DNA of 64,000 bases from Shinisaurus crocodilurus (GCA_021292165.1 CM037877.1:10097980-10161979), one strand, 5' to 3'. Shown: positions 52,701-63,875, counted from the first letter of the stretch. Notes: generated by a model from the sequence alone, not told the origin. Numbers and translations are program-made.

Positions 52701-53265
52701 TGATGCTTTCCCTCCCTGTCTCCCTCTTTCCTACCCTTAATTTCATCGGACTGTTAGGATTAAAAAAAAAATAATAATTAAAAAAAAATATCATAACACC
52801 ATGTATGAAATGGAACAAGCAGTGCCTAACTTCAGACTTGCACCAACATTTCGACAGCATTTGGAGGTTCTCCCTTAGGCAGAAGTAGGAATGAGTGGAT
52901 GTTTCCCATTTCACCCCTTTATTATTCCATGGGTTAATTCTGCTCTGCATCCATCTCCTCTTGAATTCCAGTTTAGCTAACAGATTTCTCAAATCGCTTT
53001 CGTAACCAGAGCGTGCACAGTTTGCTAAGGCTTCCCCTCACTTTCTGATACCAACGTGCCTCTGTGCATTGAGAAAACACTGAAACATGATGTGATTATG
53101 TATAACCACATTGTGATCCTCTTTGTGCACTCTTTTACTGATATGCACTTGAGAATCTGCATGTTGTTGAAATACCACACACACAAAATGATCCAGTCTG
53201 CACAACTTCCAGTTCCTTTGGACCATTTTTCCATCTCCCAGGATAGAAATGATACCTGCCCATAG

Positions 53266-53266
53266 T

Positions 53267-53317
<51 letters not shown>

Positions 53318-53478
53318 GGCGATCACTCTGATCAGGCGAATGACCGAGTAAGATTGTCTTCCAGGATAAAAATTTACAAAAAGATTTTAAAAGGAGGAAA
53401 TTCTAAAGGAAATTGTGTAGACTCTAGCGATGGGTCCGTAAGTGACTGTGGAGGCCAATTCTAGATCCACACAGCTTA
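53266..53478 (-). mobile_element. Vingi-like LINE 3' end with (GAT)n tail
   Basis: (ATC)n at 53266-53317, then AGGCGATCACTC, GATTGTCTTCCAGGATAAAA, TTCTAAAGGAAATTGTG and the last codons CGATGGGTCCGTAAGTGAC (antisense of HLRTHR-stop). The UTR is uninterrupted here, so it serves as the reference for the L1-split copy at 3958-5935. A small GATCAGGCGAATGAC duplication lies near 53330. Confidence 0.9.
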
Positions 53479-53490
53479 TTATAATAATAA

Positions 53491-53525
53491 GGAGGAGGAG
53501 GAGGAGAAGCAGCAGCAGCAGCAGC
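53491..53525 (+). repeat. (GGA)n(GCA)n microsatellite
   Basis: GGAGGAGGA then GCAGCAGCA units. Confidence 0.9.
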
Positions 53526-53684
53526 ATAAATCCAGGATTTTATCATAGCTTAGATTAGGAAACTGCATGTCCCCCCACCCCCGCCTCATCTAACACAGTA
53601 GTAAGAAAGATGGGAGTTGTTGAGGTGGGAGGCTGAGAACTCCGTGTGAAACCAGAAGTTCCCTCTCTGAACAATGAGAAGAGT

Positions 53685-53910
53685 TTTATTTATTTATTAT
53701 ATTTATACCCCACCTTTTTTCCTGCAAGGAACCCAAGGCGGCTTACATAGTCGTCCTCCTCTCCATCTTATCCTCACAACAACCCTGTGAGGTAGGCTAG
53801 GCTGCGAGTCAGTGACGGGCCCAAAGTCACCCAGTGAGTTTCATGGCCGAGCGGGGACTAGAACCCGGATCTCCCGAGTCCCAGCCCAACACTCTACGCT
53901 ACAATCTACG
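53685..53910 (-). mobile_element. tRNA-derived MIR/CORE-type SINE, uninterrupted
   Basis: On the minus strand: AGAGTGTTGGGCTGGGAC, CGGGAGATCCGGGTTCTAG (B box), AACTCACTGGGTGACTTTGG, CACAGGGTTGTTGTGAGG and the GGGGTATAAATATAATAA tail. The 5' head is slightly altered (TAGCGTAGATTGTAGCG). Confidence 0.9.
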
Positions 53911-53976
53911 CTATAGATTTATTTTTTAAAATCTGTCTGCCCTCAACATTCTACAGGCCCTCAAAGCCCATAAGCC

Positions 53977-54015
53977 TCCTTTCTTTCTTTCTTTCTTTCT
54001 TTCCTTCTTTCTTTC
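53977..54015 (+). repeat. (CTTT)n microsatellite
   Basis: About nine CTTT units with one TTCC interruption. Confidence 0.94.
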
Positions 54016-54170
54016 ATCTTTTAAAAAATAATAATTTACAATAGTATATATTTCTGCATCTCTACGGAGTCCCCTGAGTGTATACAAACTGCTATCCCAT
54101 TTCTGAGTAGCCCTTTTACACTCATAGGCATTCTACCACCCAAGCTCGTTATTGGAGAGAATGAGAAGAT

Positions 54171-54325
54171 TCATAGATTTCGTAGATCATAGAGTTGGAA
54201 GGGGCCTACAATGCTATCGAGTCCAACCCTCTGCTCAGTGCAGGACGCTAGAGGAGGGGGTCTCCCATCCAAGTAACAACCAGTCCTGACCCTGCTGAGC
54301 TTTCCATGCTCAGACAAGCTGATGA
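54171..54325 (-). mobile_element. 5S rRNA-derived SINE with CR1-like tail, copy 3
   Basis: Antisense CR1-like tail (TCATAGAGTTGGAAGGGGCC) followed by GGGTCTCCCATCCAAGTAAC and GACCCTGCTGAGCTTTCC, the complement of the 5S promoter core. Confidence 0.9.
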
Positions 54326-54702
54326 ATACATATATTCATAAATGCTAATAAACTCTGATAATATCACTGAAGGGGACTAAGACAGAAATCAACAATGGAC
54401 TACAGAATTCTGCACCAGCTGCAGTTTACAAAGTGCCTGCGAGAACCGTTCACATAAGACTTCTTTGCAGGAGGACTGAGCGAGCAAGCCTGCTGTCTCC
54501 TTCTTCTGTCACGTTCACTTCTCCCCCCCTTGACCCAGTGTTATGCTCGGCTGTCTTCTGTGCCAATCTATCACAAAATCCCCCCCCCACTAATGTTTTG
54601 TTGTTCTTCTTTGCACTTTGATATATATGATCTTAATTCTGATTTCCATGTGGGATGAATTGTACGTTGTTGCTGCTGCAACTACTGTCTTTTCTTTGCA
54701 GA

Positions 54703-55020
54703 GTACAGCGGGGGTCCCCAAAGGTTTTGGGTCAGTAGGCACATTTTAAACGTAGGCACTCACACAAAATGGCTGCCATGTCACAAAACACCGATTTGTC
54801 AGAAGGCAAACTGGAGAGACTTAAAAGTAACTTGCTCAAAAATCTAAGTAAACCGCAGAGGTGGAGCCTGAGCTCCAAAACAAAGCAAAAGCACACACGC
54901 CAAAAACACTCTTTTGAACCCTCATTTTCTGCTCCAACACTAAATTTCACAGACAGAAAGCAAACTGTTGAGTCTCAGAGATGTGTGGCCCAGTGGCATT
55001 CTTGGGCATAAAAAATGGAG
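54703..55020 (+). mobile_element. hAT-like element, left end and body
   Basis: CAGCGGGGGTCCCCAAAGG, TTTTGGGTCAGTAGGCAC and CACACAAAATGGCTGCCATG follow the start of a common hAT MITE. The right terminal repeat was not located, so the end is uncertain. Confidence 0.5.
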
Positions 55021-55094
55021 CTGGAGAGGCAGACACATCACTTTGCAACATGCAGCCATCCCGTTACTTTTTATTATTATTATTATTATTTTAA

Positions 55095-55694
55095 GGTTAA
55101 AACAGGGGTCTTCAAACTAAGGCCCGCGGGCCACATCCGGCCCGCCTTGCCTTTTTATCCGGCCCGGCGGCCGATTGGCGGAAGCAGACTTTTTTTAAAC
55201 TCTTTCGCTTCAAGCACCGATTCTTTTGTCAAATATGCTCATTTGTGTGATGGCAAAAACAAAAGTATATTCGTGTTAGGCATGAAACAATTGTGCAACT
55301 ATATATGTAAATACCACCAGCCCTGCCAGGAGTATTCATTAATATTCCCCCTTCTTCCCTCCCCATTCCTTTTTCCTTGTGTGTCGTGTCTTTTTAGATT
55401 GTAAGCCTGCGGGCAGGGACTGTCCTGTTAATTGCTGTAAACCGCCCAGAGAGCTTCAGCTATTGGGCGGTATAACAATGAAATAAATAAATAAATAAAT
55501 AAATAAAATAACTTTCCATTTAAGGGGGGGGAAATTCACCCCTATCAAGTAAAAAAAAAAGGGACCCGGGTCCTTTTTTTTTACTTGATCCATTCATTCA
55601 TATTTTTTTCAAACTATAGTCTGCCCCCCCCAACAGTCTGAGGGACAATGAACTGGCCCCCCGTTTAAAAAGTTTGAGGACCCCTGGGTTAAAA
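55095..55694. mobile_element. hAT element with intact 8-bp TSD and nested L2 tail
   Basis: The unit 55103-55686 begins CAGGGGTCTTCAAACTAAGG and ends AAAAAGTTTGAGGACCCCTG, with 8-bp duplicates GGTTAAAA at 55095-55102 and 55687-55694. Subterminal GGCCCGCGGGCCACATCCGG and GGGACAATGAACTGGCC motifs fit hAT. No transposase frame is left. An L2-type tail sits inside. Confidence 0.92.
55330..55512 (+). mobile_element. L2-type LINE tail nested in hAT element
   Basis: TTAGATTGTAAGCCTGCGG, GCTGTAAACCGCCCAGAGAG, CTATTGGGCGGTATAACAAT and (AAAT)n. The left boundary is approximate. Confidence 0.82.
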
Positions 55695-55804
55695 CATAAA
55701 ATCAATATGAGGAGAGGCAGGAAGCCTGGGAAATACCAAGAGAAGTTTCTGCTGGCATATTGGTGCCCATGAGTACCATGCTGGAGACCCTAGGAGTACA
55801 GAGT

Positions 55805-55900
55805 GACAATGCAACCCTAAGCATGTTTACTCAGAGGGAAGACTCACTGTATTCAATGGGGCTTCAGTCCTATTAAGTGTGTTTAATACTGCAGACTGAA
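55805..55900. repeat. Short 'TTTACTCAGAGGGAAGACTCACTG' type repeat, copy 3
   Basis: GCAACCCTAAGCATGTTTAC, TGTATTCAATGGGGCTTCAG. Same layout as 50640-50725, more diverged. Confidence 0.5.
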
Positions 55901-56284
55901 AGGCAGATGCCAAATACCTGCACAGGTATGCAACCCACACTTGTACTGTCCTGGGCTGCAGGGAGTTTGTGTGTTGTTTAGGATGGTGGGTGTTAGCTTC
56001 TCAGCTGAAATGGCGTTCACCTCCCTGGCAGCCCAAGGTGATGGATGCTTGATCCACAAATGGTGAGTGCTCGCACACAATCCCATCCCATCTACAAAAT
56101 GACAACTACCTCCCCACAGCCACTGTTGTGTGGAGCAAAGGAAAGGAATGGAAAAGTGCTCCCAGAAATGACATTAAAAAATGAGTTTTTAAAAAATGCT
56201 TAGTCCTTAAGAGCTACCGAACCTAGGTATTGGCCAAGTCCAGTCAGCCACCTGTGTGCTTGACCCTGGCCCTTCATGGACTAT
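55901..56284. other. No recognised feature
   Basis: Unique sequence. Confidence 0.45.
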
Positions 56285-56483
56285 TACATCTAACATCCGG
56301 CGGAATTTTAGGATGTTTTAAAGATGTTTTAAAGATGTTTTAAAGATGTTTTAAAGATGTTTTAAGATGTTTTTAGGATGTTTTAAGATGTTTAATAGTA
56401 TATATTGTGTTGTTTTAGTTTAGGTATTTTATATTTTCTGTTGTTCCCCGCCTCGATCTAGATGGAGAGGCGGGTAATAAATA
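56285..56483 (+). mobile_element. L2-type LINE tail with 11-bp minisatellite
   Basis: AGATGTTTTAA units repeat at 56311-56392, then TTATATTTTCTGTTGTTCCC, CGCCTCGATCTAGATGGAG, AGGCGGGTAATAAATAAATT. Same order as the minus-strand copy at 27773-27945. Confidence 0.85.
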
Positions 56484-56484
56484 A

Positions 56485-56534
<50 letters not shown>
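56485..56534 (+). repeat. (ATT)n microsatellite at LINE tail
   Basis: About 16 ATT units continuing the L2 tail. Confidence 0.96.
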
Positions 56535-56579
56535 CAGGGAGGGGATGCCTGGCTGGTTCCAGGAGATCCCTGAGAAAGG

Positions 56580-57105
56580 GAATTGTGCCCATCTCTTTAA
56601 TGAAAAATGCATATGAAAACATGTGAACATTTGAAAAATGTGCACAAATGCTTTAATTAAAGGGATAAAAAAAAATGTGCATGGATTTAATAGGGATGGG
56701 CAAACAAGAGATGTTTGAGACCACCAGGATTCACCAAACATCGTCTCACTGCTCATCTCACGCCTGATTTCCATTCACGTTTGTGACCAGTGCTGGCTCT
56801 GCATGAAGAGGAAACTTGTGCTAATCGAGCAGCCATCAAACAGGAGATTTGCTCGAGTTTCCCCAAATCTGTGCAACTTTCCTGATTTGTGCAACTTTCC
56901 TCCATAGACTAAAGTGGGACTGATTCAGTCTAAGGAGAAAAATTGCACAAATCAAACTGGGAATCGGGAACGAGACAAGCACGGGCAAGTGTTTGGCAAT
57001 TTACAAATATTTTTGGTGGGCACCTGCTCTCACTCATGTTTTTAGCTTCAGACAAGGCATGCTCTCAAGTTTTGCAAGCAAAAATTAAATGTTCATACAT
57101 CCCTA
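56580..57105. repeat. Degenerate AT-rich repeat ending TCATACATCCCTAGG
   Basis: GTGCACAAATGCTTTAATT, CCATAGACTAAAGTGGGACT (as at 7060) and CAAGTTTTGCAAGC precede the end TTCATACATCCCTAGG. Confidence 0.5.
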
Positions 57106-57349
57106 GGCCATGAACACACACACACATATCAGTGCAAAAAGAAGAAAACAAAACAAAACACACAATCTGTTTTGGGCAAAACTTGGAATGAGTTTCAAGG
57201 CGGCAATCAGAGAACCTCAACAAGTTTGAATTTTACACATTCCTAGTCTAACCCTAAGTACCTGTATCTCCATTTGTTCATAGTAATCCCCTGTTATTCT
57301 TACATTTCCTCCTTCCCTTCCTTCCCTCCCTCCCTATTTTGTCTCCCAC

Positions 57350-57663
57350 ACTGACTGGGTTCAGACAACATGATAACCCACACTCAAGGGTTGAGTATGG
57401 GTTGAGTGTGGGTTGTCATTAAACCATGGGTTGTTGTTGAACGAAACATGGGTTATCATGTTGTCCGAACCCAGCCGAGATAACAAAACATGGTGAACAG
57501 CCCACAGTTCATAACCCAGCAACAAACTATGGGTTGTTAGCACAGCTGGATTCAGACAACACCCATGTTTCAACAACCACCCACATTTCAACAACAACCC
57601 TCACTCAACCCATACTCAACCCTTTAGTGTGGATTATCATGTTGTCTGAATCCAGTCACTGTA
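57350..57663. mobile_element. Double-palindrome element, copy 3, 5-bp TSD
   Basis: Outer ends ACTGGGTTCAGACAACATG and CATGTTGTCTGAATCCAGT; inner ends GTTGTCCGAACCCAGCC and GCACAGCTGGATTCAGAC; centre AACAAAACATGG / CAAACTATGGGTTG. Flanks are CACTG on both sides. Related to 20379-20714 and 31991-32268. Confidence 0.88.
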
Positions 57664-59450
57664 ACATTTTGATTGTAAGTTCCTTAAAGCAGAGACCTTC
57701 ATTTTGCAATGTGTTTTATACTGTAAAGTGCTAAGTACTTCAAAGGCACTAAAGACATAATAAAGACTGATGAAGATGAAGATGATATCATAGCCAAAGG
57801 GGGTGGAGGGATTTTCCTCTGTGATATCATATATTCCTTGCAATAAGTAGTTCACATTTTGCAGGTAATAATAACAACATGCCATTAGATGACAGAGAAC
57901 TCATATATATGCCCATCACATGGAAGTTTTACCAGCTCTACAGTTCATTGGAATCCATCCTGGCTGTGAATCATATTTGCCCTGAGTTAACTGTGAACAG
58001 AATATGGGCCAATAGATTGCAAGAAATATGGGAAGATAATATAAAAGAGCTTAAAAAATGGTCCTCTCTGACAAAATGAACAATAATTCTGTGATGGAAA
58101 GGAACTGAGTATTATTGCGACTTTAAGGGCTATTAAACCAGTTCCTATGTGAATCTGGAGTGCAGATTGTATAAGCATTTGGAATGTGCTGATGATAAAG
58201 GGAATCATAAAAGTTGTTATGCTGATTTTATGTTGATGGATGCTGGAATATAAGGTGAATTATTAACCACAGGCAAGTGAGACTAATGGTTAAGGACTGT
58301 GATCTATGTGTAATTGAAAGCGATTTTGGTCTATAGAATGAAGAGCATGTAAGCATAAGTGAAACAAAGTGTTACTTTGACTAAAGATATGGGAGGCATT
58401 GCAGTGGTGGTGAGATCCAAAAAGGTAATTCACGAAGGAAAATAAACATTGCCATGCAAATAAAAAAAATAACCAACCTAATAAATGGCTTACATTTATT
58501 TAGAGTGTTGCAACCTTGGAAAGAGATCAAAGAAAGTTAATACAGCTGGTTAAAATTTCAAATAACAGTTAGCTCTTCTAAAAACAAACATATTTCCTTA
58601 TCAGAAAATTGTCACAGAAACCAAATCTAACTTGGGCTGGAAAAGATAACCCTTTCCAAAACTCTTCAGTAATTTTTTTTTTTGGGGGGGAGGGGGGTGT
58701 TGTTTTTGAAGGACTACACACTACCATTAAGGCCGTTTCACAAGTCACGCTGGGCAAACCCAGCTTTGCTATCAGTTTTGCACTTGACAGGAAGCTGCAG
58801 CCAAATACTTGCTTCCCGACTAGTTTACCTGTATGATACTTGTACTTGAGATGTTACATTTTCCCAAGTATACTTAAAACATACCAGGTGCAGGCCTAAA
58901 AACGTATTGCGTCAAATCCAAAGATCTGTGAGCGGAATGAAAATAGTCGCTAGCACTCTTCTGCATATGGTTTTGTATGTGCTGGAAAATAAATAAATAA
59001 ATAAATAAATGTTAATGTAGTGGTATTATACATAAATTCTATAGCAGTTCTTATGATCTTAGAATGCCCAGATGCCAAACCCAACAAGACTTCTTCTAAA
59101 GACAAGGAGTGAGATCTTAGGGTGCCCTCCCCCCACACATACACAGTTTTTCTGCATAACCTGGTACCAAGAGGATTCAATACCTGAACTTCGCCCTAGA
59201 TGACCCCCCTGCATGAGTTGGCTGTGATATTGAGGAATTCAAAACTTCCTGGTGGGACCTCCACCATCACTCACAGAATTTCAGGAGCAGAGTCCATGAT
59301 GGGCCTATGCTGGGCAACCGGCACCAGAGACACCTTTAAATATTGGAATTTTTATGTTGCATTCCTTTTGACTGTTGTAACCCATGTTGGGCTGTGCAAA
59401 GGTTCAGCCAAACCCACAAACACCTATCCACGTGCTTATTGATACTCTCA
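57664..59450. other. No supported gene
   Basis: A short frame at 57879-58079 (…LQEIWEDNIKELKKW…) loosely recalls LINE ORF2 but has no conserved block nearby. 58675-58700 is T/G-rich. (AAAT)n at 58986-59010. Confidence 0.4.
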
Positions 59451-59459
59451 AAGAGCTCT

Positions 59460-59840
59460 AAAAGGAGCACCTCCAGCAACATCAAGTAGGCCGCTCAACA
59501 AGATCTGCCACGAATGGCCTTCTCCCTGTCCCATCAGCCAGAGAAACCAGGCTGGTGGGGACTAGGAGGAGGGCCTTTTCTGTGGCAGCCCCCAATTTAT
59601 GGAACTCCCTCCCCAGTGACTTCCGCCATCCATCCATGCCCCTTCCTTGATTAGCTTCTGCCAGGAATATGGGGTGGGTTAGGATTTTTAAGTTTTGTAC
59701 TGTTTTTAATTATGTTTTATACTGTGTGTGTGTGTGTTTCCCCCCCCCCCTCTTGTATTTTATTGGACTGTACATCACTCAGAGTGGCCAGATGTCTGGC
59801 CAGATGGGCGATTCATAAATATAATAAATAAATAAATAAT
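59460..59840 (+). mobile_element. L2-type LINE 3' end containing (GT)n
   Basis: GCACCTCCAGCAACATCAAG, GGAGGGCCTTTTCTGTGGCA, CATCACTCAGAGTGGCCAG, CAGATGGGCGATTCATAAAT and (AAAT)n. A sister of 43555-43968, with a shorter (GT)n and a C-run at the same location. Confidence 0.9.
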
Positions 59841-60000
59841 AAAAGATAAGTCAGACAGGACATTGCAGAAAGCAATGTTGATGCTTCATCATCAAGACTT
59901 GACTTTCTTTCTTTAATGACACTTTCCACCATTTTTCTCTGGACCCGACATTACCTGGCCAGTAATTTCCTGGGCACCCCTCACCTTGATCTCTCTTTCT

Positions 60001-60029
60001 TAAATAAATAAATAAATAAATAAATAAAT
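60001..60029 (+). repeat. (AAAT)n microsatellite
   Basis: Seven AAAT units. Confidence 0.9.
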
Positions 60030-60039
60030 GGCATTACAT

Positions 60040-60600
60040 TAGCTTCTGTCCAGCCTTCTGTTACAGAGGCCAATCTCAAATACATGTTATATATTTTTTT
60101 GTTTGGAGATAATCAATTGCACATCTCCATTCTTTAAAAACTCTCAGATGAATAGCGTCTGGATCCAGTGATTTGTTCGTTTTCAATTTATCGATAAAGT
60201 GTAGAAGTTTGCCTCTTGGCACTACTGTTTGCCTCAGTTCCTCAGACTCCCTTCCTGAAATTTTCATTTCAGTCATGGTATCTGCCCTATATCTTTCACG
60301 GTGAAGAAGACAGATGCAAGGAATGCATTCAGCTCCTCTGCCATCTCCTTCTCCTCTTTTAGTACCCCTTCGACTCCATTGTCATCCAATGGTCCAACTG
60401 TTGCCCCCCCCTTTTTTAATGCAACTCAAAAAATCCTTTTTTGCATCTCTTATCGCCTGCTTGAATTTCCTTTGTTCAAGCTTGTGCTCCTTTTCGTTCT
60501 TCTTGTTTGGGCAAAGCTATCATTTTCTGAAAGAAGCCTTCTTTTCTCTAATAGCTTCCTTGGCACTGCTCAATAACTATGCTGCTCGGTACCTTTCCTG
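60040..60600 (-). mobile_element. CR1/L3-like LINE ORF2 linker fragment
   Basis: On the minus strand, decayed frames give KKGFFQKM, ADTMTEMKISGRESEELRQT, LHFIDKLKTNKSLDPDAIH and VFKEWRCAIDYLQTKK, the stretch between endonuclease and RT in CR1-type LINEs. Multiple frame breaks. Confidence 0.7.
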
Positions 60601-60930
60601 AGCAGTGGTCTACATTTTAGCTGATGACGACAGGTATATGAAGCTAATTCAGAGGGGGCAATTCACTTACTCTGAATTAGCTTCATTTGCCCTCAGTCTG
60701 GTTGGCTATGTGATTATGTCACTTTGAGGAGGGGGGAAGAAGATGAAGCAGTTTTACAAAATGGGTTAAGGTAATAAGAGTTAGCCATTTGGAATCATGT
60801 GTACCAGCAAACAGGCTAAAGAAATAAGCTAAGATTATTCAAGCATCTTTTTTCTACCCCCTACCACTACATACCACTACCACTCACAGCCCCTTTATAA
60901 TGCTGAAAATGTGTCCACTGAACAATGTTC

Positions 60931-60933
<3 letters not shown>

Positions 60934-60977
<44 letters not shown>

Positions 60978-61050
60978 TTTTATCTGTATGCGCTTTTCCA
61001 CAAAAATTGTGCCCAAAGCGGCTCACAACATAGCAAATAAATATCAGTAA
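60934..61050 (-). mobile_element. LINE/SINE 3' end with (GAT)n tail
   Basis: (ATC)n at 60934-60976, then TTTATCTGTATGCGCTTTTC and GCCCAAAGCGGCTCACAAC, a 3' end unlike the Vingi-like tail but with the same trinucleotide array. Confidence 0.6.
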
Positions 61051-61927
61051 GTATGACATACAAAACACCAAAGAACACTAAATCTAATATTCAAAAAATA
61101 ATTTACAAAATATCAGAGAATAGTAAATGTAATTTACAAAATATATTAAAAAACCCACTAAATATAATATTCAAAAAATACAATAGAAATAATTACAGAT
61201 AATAACCATAAACAATTCAATGATAATTATACACTCAACCTGAATAAAGAGCTAAAGTATTTATTGCAGTATGAACTTTGTACACAAGAACCTACTCCAC
61301 CAGGCACATGAAGTGGACAGACACGCAGAGGTACCTATGTTGTGAAAAGTCAGCAACTGTTTTACAAAGTGAGACTAAAACCAAGTAGGATTGTCACCTG
61401 ACTCAAGATTCTTTAGTTGCCACCAGGGCTGGAGGAGTGAAAGGCAGACTGATAGTTACAGGGATGTCAAGTAGGGGATGTGTCTATGAGCTGTTCAGAT
61501 GGAGGAACCAGGCCAGAGTCAGTAGCTTTATAAGGCCGGATTACCTTTACTGGCTCTTTGCATCACCTGATTGTTACTGAACTGGAAGCTACAGTAGCAC
61601 CCTCCTCCCATTTTCAGGTTTTGTGCTGTAGTCCATGGAAGCTGATGACTCCAATGTCAGTGAGGGTGCATATCTGCTCCAGATTTTACCCTGAACTTTA
61701 ACGGAGCTATCCACGATGCTGAAACTGATCCTCAAAATAGGTTCAGCATCATAGATAGCTCCTTAAAACTTCAGAATAAAATCCAGAGCAGATACACAGC
61801 CCCACTGACATTGGAGTCACCAGCCTCCACTGGCTGCAGTTTATCCTGATATCCCCTCTCAAGCCGCCATGTTGGTGCAGGGAGCTGGCCTCCTGGGCCT
61901 TCCGCCAGGGTTGCCAGCATGCGGTCC
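61051..61927. other. No recognised gene
   Basis: AT-rich part 61050-61220 with TATTCAAAAAATA repeated at 61089 and 61170. Inverted similarity occurs between 61640-61720 and 61735-61840 (see findings). Confidence 0.45.
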
Positions 61928-62098
61928 TTTCATAGATTCATAGCTCATAGAGTTGGAAGGAGCCTACAAGGCTATCGAGTCCAACCCCCTGCTCAATGCA
62001 GGAAACTAGAGGAGGGGGTCTCCCATCCAAGTAATAACCAGGCCTGACCCTGCTTAGCTTTCCACGCTCAGACAAGCTGAGCCAGCGTGAGCCACAGG
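61928..62098 (-). mobile_element. 5S rRNA-derived SINE with CR1-like tail, copy 4
   Basis: ATTCATAGCTCATAGAGTTG, TATCGAGTCCAACCCCCTGC, GGGGGTCTCCCATCCAAGT, CCCTGCTTAGCTTTCCACGC: antisense tail, then antisense 5S core and head. Confidence 0.92.
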
Positions 62099-62220
62099 CC
62101 AAACTCTTACACACAGTTATTAAACCATCCATTTTGCCTTCAACTAGTGGGTGTGGATTGGCATGTGAATTGTGTATGACTGTGGTGGGTTATCCCAATT
62201 CCACCATTAAAAAAAATATA

Positions 62221-62467
62221 TACAGTCATGCCTTGGATTGAGAGCATAATTCATTCCGGAAACGTGCTTGTAATCCAAAACACTCTTATATCAAAATGAA
62301 ATCCCAAAAAAAAAAATTTGTACAGAGATTTTTAATTTAAGCCATACTACAGTATGCAAGACGTTGCTTGTATATCAAGTTAAAAAAAAATTAAATAAAT
62401 ATTTAAAAATTTGCTTGTCTTGCAAAAGGCTCTCAAACCAAGTTACTTGCAATCCAAGGTATTACTG
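62221..62467. mobile_element. pogo/Tigger-like MITE, copy 2
   Basis: The unit 62223-62467 opens CAGTCATGCCTTGGATTG and closes CAATCCAAGGTATTACTG, in reverse orientation to 44278-44525. TA precedes it; the right TA has become GA. Confidence 0.88.
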
Positions 62468-62834
62468 GAATATGTTTGGTAGGTTTTAAGAGAAGGGGAA
62501 GGAGAAAAATGAAGAGAAGAAGAGAATGGCAGGGGATTAGGACAGAGAGAGAGAGAGAGGAGGAAGAGGAGGAGCAGCAGCAGGAGGAGAATGGTGGAGA
62601 TATTCAGGTTCAAGTTAAAAGTACACCCGACGTATGTCCAAAAAAGACTACTGGATTTGTCAATCAATGCATTTAAATTTCTCAACAATAGGAGCATTTT
62701 GAAATACTGAAGGAGGCATAAGGTAACTTGCAATGTTATAAACCATAGCTACCACTCTTTGTTTTCTTTAACTTTTCTTTGGCCATTCTCAGAGGAACAT
62801 ACCCAGAATCAAACTGTAGACCAAAAAAAAAAAG

Positions 62835-62981
62835 TGTGCCTTAATTGTATGTTAATTGTGTTTTAATGGTGTTTTAATTGTGTTTATTATATTTATCCTG
62901 ACTGTACATCGCCCAGAGTGGCCGGGCAACCGGCCAGATGGGCGATTTAGAAATATGACAAATAAATAAATAAATAAATAC
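62835..62981 (+). mobile_element. L2-type LINE tail
   Basis: TAATTGTGTTTATTATATTT, CATCGCCCAGAGTGGCCGG, CCAGATGGGCGATTTAGAAA and (AAAT)n. Confidence 0.85.
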
Positions 62982-63604
62982 CCTCAGCACCCATGCTAGA
63001 GGCAAGCACAAGTCCCTTACTAGAAGCAAACATTTAATGGCACTGACATCAGCTCTCTCTAAGAGCTTTAGCAGAATACCAGGAGAGGGAATATAATAGC
63101 AATAATTAGAAGATTTTCTCCCTGAAACTAGAATTGCATTTTACACACCAGTAATATCCTGGGCTCCATGACTTACAGACTTAAGCACCACCACAAAATG
63201 AGTAATGTGGTCATCACAAATTCATGCCAATAAATACTTTATAGGCTCCCATCATATATATTCATGTGTACTATTTCTGTCTCCAAATATATGATCCAGA
63301 TCTATGGCCAACGTAAATTAAAATAGATCTGTAGAAGTCAACTGTGAGTGTGGGGTATAAATTTGTAGTTCCATGTCGGAAGGCAACAGAGACTGTCCAA
63401 ATGCTGTCTGTGGTGGGAATGGAATCTACATATTAGGTACATTTTACATTAACTGAAAATAGAACTGCTCCGGGGGAAACTTGCATCATCATTCCCACAG
63501 TGTTGTCTTATTGGGGTGAAAAGTCCAATATTGGAGGCCTGACGGGATTAACATTCCAATATCGGAGGTGTGTCTGCACCTTATGTGATCTATCAAGCCA
63601 AACC
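62982..63604. other. No recognised feature
   Basis: Unique sequence. Confidence 0.45.
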
Positions 63605-63825
63605 AAGAGAGCCAGTGTGGTTTAGTGGTGAGAGTGTTGGACGAGGACTCGGGAGATCTGGGTTCTAGTGCCCACTCAGCCATGAGGCTCACTGGATGAT
63701 TTTGGGTCAGTCACTGACTCTCAGCCTAACCTACCTCACAGGGTTATTGTGAGGTTAAAAAGAAGAGGAGGAGGACCATGTAAGCCAACTTGGGATATAA
63801 ACATAATAATAAGATAATAAGATGG
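63605..63825 (+). mobile_element. tRNA-derived MIR/CORE-type SINE, plus strand
   Basis: GAGAGCCAGTGTGGTTTAGT with GGTGAGAGTGTTGG (A box region), GGGTTCTAGTGCC (B box), GGTCAGTCACTGACTCTCAG, ACCTCACAGGGTTATTGTG and the tail GGATATAAACATAATAAT. Confidence 0.9.
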
Positions 63826-63830
63826 TGATG

Positions 63831-63875
<45 letters not shown>
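63826..63875 (+). repeat. (AAT)n microsatellite at SINE tail
   Basis: About 15 AAT units continuing the SINE tail. Confidence 0.96.

Noticed and set aside
52483..52992. 169-codon minus-strand frame
   Set aside because: Low-complexity Phe/Asn runs from A/T tracts and overlap with an AT-rich repeat.
53266..53317. (ATC)n as a possible CRISPR-like or satellite array
   Set aside because: Simple trinucleotide array attached to a LINE tail.
57879..58079. Possible L1 ORF2 fragment
   Set aside because: The EDNIKELKKW stretch is only loosely similar and no conserved block follows in any frame.
63605..63680. Possible tRNA gene
   Set aside because: A and B boxes are present but the segment continues into CORE and tail sequence of a SINE, and no cloverleaf is preserved.
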